The notes under the pieces are model-generated. The model was given only the letters and a program-made list of their open reading frames with translations, did no database searches and was not told where the DNA came from. This document shows positions 7,711 to 16,067 of a DNA stretch of 64,000 nucleotides, piece after piece. The DNA lies in the NCBI RefSeq assembly GCF_014697475.1, contig NZ_JACJRV010000007.1, forward strand, positions 1 to 64,000, read 5' to 3'. Positions within the stretch are counted from its first letter, which is position 1. The number at the start of each line of letters is the position of its first letter. This stretch comes from Nostoc sp. FACHB-152. GTDB lineage: Bacteria; Cyanobacteriota; Cyanobacteriia; Cyanobacteriales; Nostocaceae. Position numbers and translations under genes: made by a program.

Positions 7711-10299
7711 TTAATTAGTCAACAGTTGAGCAATTACAGTAACTAAATCATCTGGTTCTACAGGCTTAGAAATATGCTTTTGAAAACCTGCTGTTATCGC
7801 CTGCTTTTCATTAATTTCTCCAGCATAGGCTGTTAATGCGATCGCTGGGATATTTCCGCCTTTTTCTGGTGGTAGCTTTCTCACTTGCTGCAATAACATA
7901 TAGCCATCTATTTGTGGCATTCCAATATCACTTAACAAGATATTTGGTTGAAACTGGCTCAAAGCTGCAAGTGCTTCAATTGCGGAACCTGCCATTGCTA
8001 CGTTTGCGCCTTCTTGTTCCAACACAAAAGCCACAAACTCACGGCTATCAGCATCATCATCTACTACTAAAACTTTGATGCCATTTAAGTCTAAAGCTTG
8101 CTCCATCTTTCTACCATCCTGATTTGTTGGAGATTGAGTCAGCATTAGTGGTAATCTCACTGTAAAGGTTGCTCCTCTTCCTTCTCCTGGGCTGTCAGCA
8201 AATACTGTACCACCATGCAACTCCACTAAATTGCGGACAATTGCCAGCCCTAAGCCTAAACCACCGAACTTTCTGGTTGTTGTACTATCAGCCTGACGGA
8301 AGTAATCAAAAACATAAGGGAGAAACTCTAAAGAAATGCCTTTGCCAGTATCGCTAACTTTAATTTGCGCCATAGAGTCAAAGCGTTCTAGTTTAATTTC
8401 TACTTGCCCTCCTGTTGGCGTAAACTTAATCGCATTCGAGAGTAAATTCCAAACAACTTGTTGTAAGCGGCTGGAATCGCCAGCAACTTCTCCTACATTC
8501 GAGGCCAGCATCGTTTGTATTTTTATTGACTTAGCTTCAGCCGCCAGTAGTACCGTTTCCATCGCGCCGCTAATTACCGAGGTCAAATCGACAGGGGTAA
8601 CATTCAGATTCAATTTGCCTTGAAGAATTCGAGACACATCTAACAAATCTTCAATCAGTTGGGCTTGTAATTTGGCATTACGCTCGATAGTGTTTAAAGC
8701 TTCAGTTATCTTTGCTGGGTTTAATTTTTGGGTCTGGAGTAACCGCGACCATCCAAGGATGGGGTTGAGGGGTGTACGCAACTCATGGGACAGCACTGCT
8801 AAAAATTCATCTTTGATGCGGTTTGCCTGTTCTGCTTCTGCCCGTGCTGCTTGTTCTTGTTGCAATAAACGCTCTCGTTCAGCTTCTGCTTGCTTGCGAT
8901 CAGTTACATCTAATATCAGCGATAATACTGAATTCATTCGCCCAAATTCGTCTTTCAAGCTGGAATTATACCACTCACAATGAACTATCGAACCATCCTT
9001 TCTGTAATTGCGGTTGTAGGAAAACACTTGCGTTTCTTCCCCAATTACAAGGCGTTCACAAGCTTTACCGACTGCCTCGGCATCTTCCTCAAAAACAAAT
9101 CGTAACTCTGTTAACAGCTTGCCAACAGCTTCGTCTGCTGTCCATCCCAAGATGCGTTCTGCTGCCTCAGACCAACGAATCACGCGAAAGTCTCGATCCC
9201 ACTCAATTACTCCCATTGGCGTGTTATCAACATGGAAATTTAACCTTTGTAGGGCTTGCCGCAGTTTTTCCTCAGCCTGTTTTCGTTCAGTAATATCCCG
9301 CCAAGCAATTACACCACCCCTTCTCTGTCCATCCTGATTCAGAATTGGCCCAGCATTGCAGAGGATGCTGATTTTTTCACCATTGGGACGCTGTATTACC
9401 CACTCCTCATCTGTGACAACTTCGCCATGTTTCACTGCACGGGTTAAGGGTAATTCCTCTGGTGTAGGGCGGGTAATGCCGTCAGCGCAGAAAAAACCCC
9501 ACTTCTCTGGATGTTGGCTTGCCGGAATTCCTTCGATTATGTCAGGCGATCGCCCAATTAACTCCTGCCCATACTTACTCACACGGCGAATGGTGACATC
9601 TGGTGCATCGGCAATGGTAATACCTTCAGGAATGTATTCCATAATCGCATCGAGAATTTGCCTTCCTTCTCGCCATCCTACTTCTGCTTGCTTACGTTGG
9701 GTTAAATCTAAAAAGAAACCAATAATTTCTTGTTGTTGATCGTAGGGTTCTTGTAGTAAGACTGACCCAATCAGAATTGGTACGCGGGTACCATCTTTGC
9801 GGATGTATTCTTTCTCAAACGGCGTAGCAATGCCTGTGGTTCTCAGTTCTTCTATTGCTTTGGCATCCAAGGGCAAAAATTCTGGTGGAGTCATTTGCAT
9901 CCATTGGATATTACCTGAGAGCAAATCTTCTCGGTTATAGCCAACCATATTGAGGAAATAATCATTGGCGTAGTGAATTCCTCCGGTAAAGTTACCGAAG
10001 GCCACACCAAACATATTAGATTCCACAAGGCGGCGGAACCGCTTTTCGCTAATACTTTCTAATGCTGCTACTAGCTTACTCTCGGCTTCTGGTGTTGTTT
10101 CTCTGTGATCTTTATGGGTTACAGTTGGTTGAGCAAAGCTACGGGCAACCTGTTCAACCAATTCTGAACGCGAAATTCCTTGCTTTTGAGCCTCTTGTTC
10201 TAGCAACTGCCAGGCAGTAGCGGTAAGTGTCACACTAAATCGCTGTTTGGCTTCAGATTCCCAATTACTAACAAATTTACCTGTGCTATCCCGCTTCAT
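7711..10299 (-). CDS. Hybrid sensor histidine kinase with N-terminal ribbon-helix-helix-like segment and three PAS domains
   Basis: 862 residues from ATG 10299 (GGGAAG upstream); an ATG at 10335 would add 12 residues. Order: an N-terminal ~55-residue stretch (KQRFSVTLTATAWQLLEQEA, GISRSELVEQVAR) that looks like a CopG/Arc-type ribbon-helix-helix; three PAS domains with PAC ends; a coiled linker; HisKA with the H-box SHELRTPLNP (His about residue 505); HATPase_c with N, G1 (DTGKGIS) and G2 (GLGLGL) boxes; and a C-terminal receiver with VVDDD and phospho-Asp in LLSDIGMP. No membrane segments, so it is a cytosolic sensor; PAS domains may bind a cofactor. The output partner is unknown and no response regulator gene is adjacent. 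Confidence 0.9.
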   Translation of the reverse strand: MKRDSTGKFVSNWESEAKQRFSVTLTATAWQLLEQEAQKQGISRSELVEQVARSFAQPTVTHKDHRETTPEAESKLVAALESISEKRFRRLVESNMFGVAFGNFTGGIHYANDYFLNMVGYNREDLLSGNIQWMQMTPPEFLPLDAKAIEELRTTGIATPFEKEYIRKDGTRVPILIGSVLLQEPYDQQQEIIGFFLDLTQRKQAEVGWREGRQILDAIMEYIPEGITIADAPDVTIRRVSKYGQELIGRSPDIIEGIPASQHPEKWGFFCADGITRPTPEELPLTRAVKHGEVVTDEEWVIQRPNGEKISILCNAGPILNQDGQRRGGVIAWRDITERKQAEEKLRQALQRLNFHVDNTPMGVIEWDRDFRVIRWSEAAERILGWTADEAVGKLLTELRFVFEEDAEAVGKACERLVIGEETQVFSYNRNYRKDGSIVHCEWYNSSLKDEFGRMNSVLSLILDVTDRKQAEAERERLLQQEQAARAEAEQANRIKDEFLAVLSHELRTPLNPILGWSRLLQTQKLNPAKITEALNTIERNAKLQAQLIEDLLDVSRILQGKLNLNVTPVDLTSVISGAMETVLLAAEAKSIKIQTMLASNVGEVAGDSSRLQQVVWNLLSNAIKFTPTGGQVEIKLERFDSMAQIKVSDTGKGISLEFLPYVFDYFRQADSTTTRKFGGLGLGLAIVRNLVELHGGTVFADSPGEGRGATFTVRLPLMLTQSPTNQDGRKMEQALDLNGIKVLVVDDDADSREFVAFVLEQEGANVAMAGSAIEALAALSQFQPNILLSDIGMPQIDGYMLLQQVRKLPPEKGGNIPAIALTAYAGEINEKQAITAGFQKHISKPVEPDDLVTVIAQLLTN

Positions 10300-10335
10300 G
10301 AGGTACTTCCCGTATATATACACGGTCAATTCCAT

Positions 10336-10704
10336 TCAATCTTATACCAATTTGAAAAAAGAATGCGACAGATGGAACCAAGGAAAGTCTTGCTAACTCT
10401 GAGTTTTTCAACTGCGAATTGCGAATTGCGAATTGGTATTACTTTTAGCTAAACAAAAATCTGTCTTGAGGCGGAGTAAGTTTAAATACTTAGGTAAGAG
10501 GTTTAGTTGTTGATATTTTGCTAGCATTAACCCCTAAATTATTTGTCTAAACTTAAACCTGAAACCTTGAAAATAACCAATAATCAGGCTTTTTCAGTTT
10601 TCTCGTCTTGACTTTTACTAAAAAATCCTGACAAAATTAGCGGATTGACCCTTACTATTGCGCTGTAAACTACTTTTACAGGAGTTCAATAGGTAAAAGC
10701 GGTC
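10336..10704. other. Gap upstream of the TRAP genes, with GCGAATT STRR
   Basis: 369 bp between the divergent kinase and TRAP genes. Apart from the heptamer repeat at 10414-10434 (GCGAATT x3), no ORF or strong hairpin is seen. An AGGAG at 10679-10683 is rather far from the TTG start at 10705; the nearer AGG at 10691-10693 may serve. Confidence 0.5.
10414..10434. repeat. Heptamer STRR (gcgaatt x3)
   Basis: Three exact tandem copies of GCGAATT upstream of the TRAP transporter genes. Confidence 0.8.
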
Positions 10705-11259
10705 TTGGAAAAATTATTAAAAATATCGAGAATTATTGATACTTTTACAGAACGGATTGGTCGATATGCCAGTTGGTTAGTATTAGTAATGGTCATCCTA
10801 GGCGTATGGAATGTTATCGGGCGATATTTAGGGCGGATTACTGGTAACAATCTAACTTCCAACGCTTATATAGAAACTCAATGGTATATTTTTGATTTAA
10901 TTTTTTTCTTAGGGGCAGCTTATACTCTCAAACATAATGAACACGTCCGCGTTGATATTTTTTATAGTAATTGGCCACGTCGGCGTAAAGCAATTGCAGA
11001 CTTATTAGGAACTCTATTTTTCTTAATTCCTTTCTGCATTATGGTGATTATTTTTTCTTGGGATACTATTGTTGCATCATGGCAGATTCAGGAAGCCTCA
11101 TCTGATCCGGGTGGATTGCCCCGCTACCCAATTAAAGCCATGATTATCGTTGGCTTTGTATTGGTAATTATCCAAGGAATTTCGCAAGCAATTAAAAATT
11201 TAGCAATTATTCAAGGCAGACTAGAACCCCAGGAGGAAAACCATGACACTGGATTATGA
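10705..11259 (+). CDS. TRAP transporter small permease (DctQ-type)
   Basis: 184 residues, TTG start (stops in frame lie just upstream). Four membrane helices at about 22-42, 65-82, 105-130 and 145-165. The family signature is visible: ETQWYIFDLIFFLGAAYTLKHNEHVRVDIFY. With the large permease it forms the membrane part of a tripartite ATP-independent (Na+- or proton-driven) uptake system for an organic acid or amino acid. The next gene overlaps it by 17 bp. The periplasmic binding protein (DctP) that would define the substrate is not in this neighbourhood. Confidence 0.88.
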   Translation: MEKLLKISRIIDTFTERIGRYASWLVLVMVILGVWNVIGRYLGRITGNNLTSNAYIETQWYIFDLIFFLGAAYTLKHNEHVRVDIFYSNWPRRRKAIADLLGTLFFLIPFCIMVIIFSWDTIVASWQIQEASSDPGGLPRYPIKAMIIVGFVLVIIQGISQAIKNLAIIQGRLEPQEENHDTGL

Positions 11260-12580
11260 ATGGCTGGGGCCACTGATGTTTGCTGGTGCTTTGGTTTTAT
11301 TATCTTCAGGATATCCCGTAGCTTTTGCATTGGGTGGGGTAGCCATTTTATTCGGATTGTTGGGAATTGGGTTAGGTGTATTTGACCCGATATTTCTGAC
11401 GGCGATGCCACAGAGAATTTTTGGCATTATGGCTAACTATACCCTGTTAGCAATTCCCTATTTTATTTTTATGGGAGCAATGTTAGAAAAGTCTGGCATT
11501 GCTGAAAGACTTCTAGAAACGATGGGGATTTTGTTAGGACGCTTGCGTGGTGGACTAGCGTTAGCCGTCGTGTTGGTAGGTGCATTATTAGCAGCAACCA
11601 CTGGTGTAGTAGCCGCCACAGTTGTCGCAATGGGTTTAATTTCTCTACCAATCATGCTGCGCTATGGATACAACAAAGAATTAGCTACTGGTGTAATTGC
11701 TGCATCAGGAACCTTGGGACAAATTATTCCGCCGAGTGTGGTGTTGGTAGTATTGGGCGATCAACTGGGTGTATCGGTAGGGGATTTATTTATTGGTTCT
11801 GTGATTCCCGGTTTGATGATGGCTAGTGCTTTTGCGCTTCATGTATTAATTGTGGCTTTTCTCAGACCAGATGTAGCACCTGCTTTACCTAAAGAAGTTA
11901 GAGAAATTGGCGGTAAAGCCTTGGGTAAAAGGGTGATTCAAGTGATGATACCGCCCTTAATCCTGATTTTATTAGTATTGGGAAGTATATTTTTTGGCTT
12001 TGCCACACCCACAGAAGCAGGTGCAGTTGGTTGTGCAGGTGCGATCGCACTGGCATTGGCTAATCGTCAACTCAGTTTAGAATCTTTACGGCAAGTCTGC
12101 GATACTACCTTGCGAATCACCAGTATGGTGGTTTTTATCCTCTTTGGTTCCACAGCATTTAGCTTAGTTTTCCGGGGATTGAACGGCGATCAATTTATGT
12201 TTGATGTTTTATCCAACCTCCCTGGCGGAAAAGTCGGCTTTTTGCTGGTTAGCATGACCGTAGTATTTATCCTTGGCTTCTTCATCGACTTTTTCGAGAT
12301 TGCGTTTATCGTAATTCCTTTATTTGTCCCAGTTGCCCAAAAGTTAGGAATTGACTTAGTTTGGTACGGTGTAGTTTTGGGTGCAAATTTGCAAACATCA
12401 TTCCTCACACCTCCCTTTGGCTTTGCCTTATTTTACCTACGAGGTGTAGCACCACCAGAAGTCACAACCTCAGATATTTATCGCGGTGTAGTACCATTTA
12501 TTTTGCTGCAACTTCTAGTGCTGGTACTCATCATAATTTTCCCTGGAATTGTCAGTTTCTTACCCTCATTAGGAGGATAA
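11243..12580 (+). CDS. TRAP transporter large permease (DctM-type)
   Basis: 445 residues with about 11-12 membrane helices, the normal size for DctM. Family motifs include PYFIFMGAMLEKSGIAERLLE, ASGTLGQIIPPSVVLVVLGD, ATPTEAGAVGC and QTSFLTPPFGFALFYLRGVAP. The start has a very good ribosome site (AGGAGGAAAACC ATG) and overlaps the small permease by 17 bp, so the two are co-translated. Synechocystis has a related glutamate TRAP system, so an amino acid or dicarboxylate is a plausible substrate, but that is inference. An IS element begins 75 bp downstream. Confidence 0.92.
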   Translation: MTLDYEWLGPLMFAGALVLLSSGYPVAFALGGVAILFGLLGIGLGVFDPIFLTAMPQRIFGIMANYTLLAIPYFIFMGAMLEKSGIAERLLETMGILLGRLRGGLALAVVLVGALLAATTGVVAATVVAMGLISLPIMLRYGYNKELATGVIAASGTLGQIIPPSVVLVVLGDQLGVSVGDLFIGSVIPGLMMASAFALHVLIVAFLRPDVAPALPKEVREIGGKALGKRVIQVMIPPLILILLVLGSIFFGFATPTEAGAVGCAGAIALALANRQLSLESLRQVCDTTLRITSMVVFILFGSTAFSLVFRGLNGDQFMFDVLSNLPGGKVGFLLVSMTVVFILGFFIDFFEIAFIVIPLFVPVAQKLGIDLVWYGVVLGANLQTSFLTPPFGFALFYLRGVAPPEVTTSDIYRGVVPFILLQLLVLVLIIIFPGIVSFLPSLGG

Positions 12581-12655
12581 AATAAACTCTTAATTAACCC
12601 GAACTCAAGTTAATTACTCTCTGCGTAACTTTGCGTTAAAAATACTCCTGCTATA

Positions 12656-13749
12656 GAACTCTTGCAAAAGTGTTTTGTGGTATGATTAAGGGTTTGACAA
12701 TTTGTAATTAATAAATTCGATTAGCAGTGAAATTTGGGAGAGCTAAACAGCTGACTTCAAAGAAATTTAAGCGCATGAGTGGAGTAAGCCGTCAAACCTT
12801 TGAATTAATGGTTGATGTAGTTAAAGCTGAGACTCAAAAGAAAAAGAAACCAGGTCGTACTCCGAAATTAATTATTGAAGACCAAGTTTTGATGGTTCTA
12901 CAATATTGGAGAGAGTACCGCACCTATTACCATATCGGATTGGATTGGGGGCTTTCAGAATCCGCAGTATGTCGAACAGTGTATAAAATTGAAAACATTT
13001 TGATTAGTTCAAGAAAGTTTAGCTTACCAGGAAAGAAAGAACTATTAAAGATGTCTTCTCAAGAAGATTTGGTTGTGATGGATGTGACTGAAAGTCCAAT
13101 TGAAAGACCAAAAAGAGGTCAAAAGAAATTTTTTAGCGGTAAAACTGGAGAACATACTTTAAAAACCCAATTAGTTATTCACCAAAAAACAAGCCAAATC
13201 ATCTGTTTAGGGCATGGTAAAGGAAGAATTCATGATTTTCGATTATTTAAAACCAGTGGTGTAAGGTTTTGTGAATTACTAAAAGTTATAGCGGACAAAG
13301 GATATCAAGGCATTGCCAAAATTCATAAATTAAGTGAAACACCGATTAAGAAACCGAAAGGAAAAAAGTTAGCTAAAGAACAGAAAGAATTTAATCGAGA
13401 ACTGAACCGATTAAGAATTGTTGTTGAACACGTTAATCGTCGTCTGAAGATTTTCAATATTTTATCTAACCAATATCGTAATCGTCATCGCAGATTTGGT
13501 TTAAGGTCTAATTTAATTGCCGGAATCTACAATTTTGAATTAGCTTTAAAAGCTTAAATAAAACTTCATTAATCCTGAAAATTCAGTCAATAAATAATTG
13601 CTGAATCAGGTTGTTATGTCAATTTTTTAGTTCGTTATTTTCTAGCAATAGATAATATTAGGAATTTTGTAAATTTTGGCTATTTGAACTTCTCTAACGT
13701 GCAGAAAAATAACCCTTTATTATACCAGAAAATATTTATGCAAGAGTTC
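12656..13749 (+). mobile_element. IS5-family-like insertion sequence, complete (1094 bp)
   Basis: Imperfect terminal inverted repeats: the left end GAACTCTTGCAAAAGTGTTT (from 12656) matches the reverse complement of the right end, GAACTCTTGCATAAATATTT (from 13749 backwards). The match continues to about 39 bp with 6 differences. A TA dinucleotide flanks both sides (12654-12655 and 13750-13751), the likely target duplication. One transposase ORF fills the element. The right end cuts into an ATPase gene. Confidence 0.88.
12727..13557 (+). CDS. IS5-family transposase (DDE superfamily 4 type)
   Basis: 276 residues from a GTG start. The N-terminal part is a helix-turn-helix DNA-binding region (LKxMSGVSRQTF...; WGLSESAVCRTVYKIE). 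The DDE catalytic residues are visible: D in VVMDVTESPIERP, D in VIADKGYQG, and E in IVVEHVNRRLK. The reading frame is intact and the inverted repeats around it are still recognisable, so the element may be active or only recently silent. Its base composition (A+T-rich, many Lys codons) differs from neighbouring genes, as expected for a mobile element. Confidence 0.9.
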   Translation: MKFGRAKQLTSKKFKRMSGVSRQTFELMVDVVKAETQKKKKPGRTPKLIIEDQVLMVLQYWREYRTYYHIGLDWGLSESAVCRTVYKIENILISSRKFSLPGKKELLKMSSQEDLVVMDVTESPIERPKRGQKKFFSGKTGEHTLKTQLVIHQKTSQIICLGHGKGRIHDFRLFKTSGVRFCELLKVIADKGYQGIAKIHKLSETPIKKPKGKKLAKEQKEFNRELNRLRIVVEHVNRRLKIFNILSNQYRNRHRRFGLRSNLIAGIYNFELALKA

Positions 13750-14523
13750 TAGTAAAGATATTGGTACTGTGTACAGCAAATGACAATCTAAAGCTTGCAG
13801 TTGTTCGCTACGGTCGAGAAAAATTTGGTCGTGGTTTGTGCGTCCATCTTCTTGCGGTATGGGTACAATTCGGTCTAAGTTATCAGCAATTAATACTAGT
13901 TGAGAATATCCTGAAGGTAAGTTATTTTTAGCATCTTGAATAAACTCATTTAACGCTGCAATCAAAGTAACTGTATGGGGATTAATGCGTTCTCGAATTT
14001 TTTGGCGTTGAGTCGGTTCTGCTCGCAAATTTGCTGTTAATTTGGCGAATTGTGAAATCTGAGTTTCTATACTTAAGCTTTCTAAAGAAACTTCAGTTAA
14101 TGCTACATCTTTTAAATCTTGCCAACGGTCTTTTAACCAATTCAATAAACTAGTCGGGGAAGTCTGTTTTTTTAATGCTTCTACTAAGTGGCGGGTACAA
14201 GCTAAAAGAATATCAGTATATTGAGCATCTTCTGGATCGATATCTTCTTCATCGGCGGGAAAATAAACTACAAAGCAACCTTGCTCATCTAAAAATTTCT
14301 GAAGCCGCAGCAATTCTGTAGATTTACCAGCACCGCGATGACCTGCATAAAGTTGCGAGGTCATTCTGTCTGAGTATAAAATCTCTCTGCCGATTTCTAC
14401 TAATATGTCCCCGTCTCCCCGCACTTTTGTACAATCAACATAAGCGGGATCGCCTGCGGGTAAAGGGCGAAATGGGTCAAAAACATTGTATATCCGCTTT
14501 AAAAGCGCAAAATTCGAGGTCAT
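13720..14523 (-). pseudogene. P-loop ATPase gene truncated by the IS element
   Basis: The ORF encodes 267 residues of an AAA/KAP-like NTPase. Walker A is GHRGAGKST (about residues 62-70); a Walker-B-like strand is LVLIADNLDRI. After HLLYTVPISL the frame runs into the IS right end (13749) and stops 30 bp inside it, so the last residues (LHKYFLV) are IS-encoded. Removing the IS and one TA copy does not restore a long frame: it meets a stop after about 13 more codons, so the 3' part of the gene also seems lost. Related cyanobacterial proteins are, as I recall, well over 400 residues. The remaining N-terminal domain might still be expressed. Confidence 0.75.
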
Positions 14524-15018
14524 AAATATGATCAGCTGAATTTAGCGTCATATTATCGCAAACTTACGGATATAGGTAGACAATTGAACGGTTGGAATTG
14601 TAAATCATCTTTGCAAATAAAGAATGACAAATGACGAACTGAACAGAGTATTGATGTATAGGACTCATATTTGATTTATGAAACACACGTAGGGTGTCTT
14701 ATTGACGAGAGTACGGCACCAAGACCTGAAAGACGGTGCGTTAGGCTAAAGCCATAACACACCATACATATACTTAGATTTTTTCGATAATCAAATCGGA
14801 TTTTTATATGCTTACAGGAACTTTCAGCAGCTATCAGAGTCTATAAGGTATTGTCTTTTGAGGGTTAAGCGTCTAACAATACATACTACAAGTTTTTAGC
14901 TAAATAGCGTTGTTATATTTATTTATATTTTCACGGCGAATGGTAGAGGATTAGTGGCTAAATTTCAATTTAAAATTCAAAGTTACCAATTACTCTGTTG
15001 GAAATTTGTGTATAGTTT
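14524..15018. other. Intergenic region with a small dispersed hairpin
   Basis: 495 bp without a supported ORF. At 14735-14763 an imperfect hairpin reads GGTGCGTTAGGCT / AGCCATAACACACC, a common cyanobacterial intergenic palindrome type. It is otherwise AT-rich. Confidence 0.5.
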
Positions 15019-15534
15019 ATGCTTTCAATCAAGTGGAAGTTTTTTATAATTTTGGTACTCAGTATCTTTGCTACTGCTGGTACTAGTCTGTATATTACTT
15101 ACCATCAAACTCCGGCAAATCTTGTAAGTACAGCAGATGAAGAGAAACCTCAATTTTCAGTCATGCATAATTCTGAAAATAGTGAGGTTTACCCTGAACG
15201 AGTTGATTATCAAACTATACCTTTAGATAGTCTAAATTCTGTGCTTCAAGGCAGTAATCCTACAAACTTGGCACTAAGTGTAATTGAAGATGTAGAGCCA
15301 GAAAAAGGAACTCATAAGATAGAGGTAGTTTATCCACAACACAACCAGGCTTTGGTAACAATTACGCATATCCCTGCCAAGCGCAAATCAGCCAAGTTTA
15401 TTAAATATAGAGTAGAGATGAATACCTTTGGGCGATCGCTGTTAATTAGTTCTCCACCTGTTTGGCAAATTATTTGGGCTGGCTCCCAGATACAATGTAA
15501 AACTGGGAGTCGCCTTAACAAACAATGTAATTAG
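15019..15534 (+). CDS. Hypothetical signal-anchored protein
   Basis: 171 residues. One N-terminal hydrophobic segment (about residues 8-28, FFIILVLSIFATAGTSLYIT) serves as signal or anchor; the rest is soluble and presumably periplasmic. Notable stretches are IEVVYPQHNQALVTITHIPAK and MNTFGRSLLISSPPVWQIIW, with two cysteines near the end. I do not recognise the family. Heptamer repeats (CATTGGT) follow the stop. Confidence 0.6.
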   Translation: MLSIKWKFFIILVLSIFATAGTSLYITYHQTPANLVSTADEEKPQFSVMHNSENSEVYPERVDYQTIPLDSLNSVLQGSNPTNLALSVIEDVEPEKGTHKIEVVYPQHNQALVTITHIPAKRKSAKFIKYRVEMNTFGRSLLISSPPVWQIIWAGSQIQCKTGSRLNKQCN

Positions 15535-15582
15535 TCATTCGTCATTGGTCATTGGTCAAAGGACAAATGACAAAGGACAAAT

Positions 15583-16032
15583 TTAGAGATCGCCGCGAAT
15601 ATCTTCGATAACTCCATCGCGTAGCACGATTTCGACTTGCATTTTGCTAATCAAGTTATCGCCACGTTCAACACGGAAAAAGCCTTCCATCTGAAATTGA
15701 TTGACTTCTTGATCCAACTCCAGCAACTGTACTTGCTGAAGATTTTGCAGCATTTGATTTTTCTGTTCTAGAAATTCACTTTTCTTTTGGTTGACTTGCA
15801 GCTGGATATTGTCAATTTGTTGGAGGGTTTGGGGGCTGGGTGGTTGTATACTCTGCTTTTGAATGGCGGAGATCGCTCTTTGCCCTTCCATGTCAAGTTG
15901 TTGCAATTGCTGATCTAGTTGGTTGATTTGTGATTGCAATTGCTGCTGTACTTCCTCTTTCCACAAGGGAGTAACAATCACTTTGACATTAACGATGCGC
16001 TTTAAAAGCAGATTGGGGTTGGAGACATCCAT
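15583..16032 (-). CDS. YlqD-family protein
   Basis: 149 residues with a strongly Gln-rich coiled-coil middle (about 25-110: VQQQLQSQINQLDQQLQQLD...). It is framed by short beta-rich ends (LLKRIVNVKVIVTPLWKEEV; GDNLISKMQVEIVLRDGVIEDIRGDL). This layout is that of the YlqD family found in Firmicutes and cyanobacteria, whose role is unknown. It lies 35 bp downstream of the acyl-ACP synthetase, outside any clear operon because that gene also runs on the minus strand and ends at 16068 after transcribing toward it; co-transcription is possible. Confidence 0.75.
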   Translation of the reverse strand: MDVSNPNLLLKRIVNVKVIVTPLWKEEVQQQLQSQINQLDQQLQQLDMEGQRAISAIQKQSIQPPSPQTLQQIDNIQLQVNQKKSEFLEQKNQMLQNLQQVQLLELDQEVNQFQMEGFFRVERGDNLISKMQVEIVLRDGVIEDIRGDL

Positions 16033-16067
16033 ATTTCACGTTCACTCTATAAAGTGTGTATTTGTAA

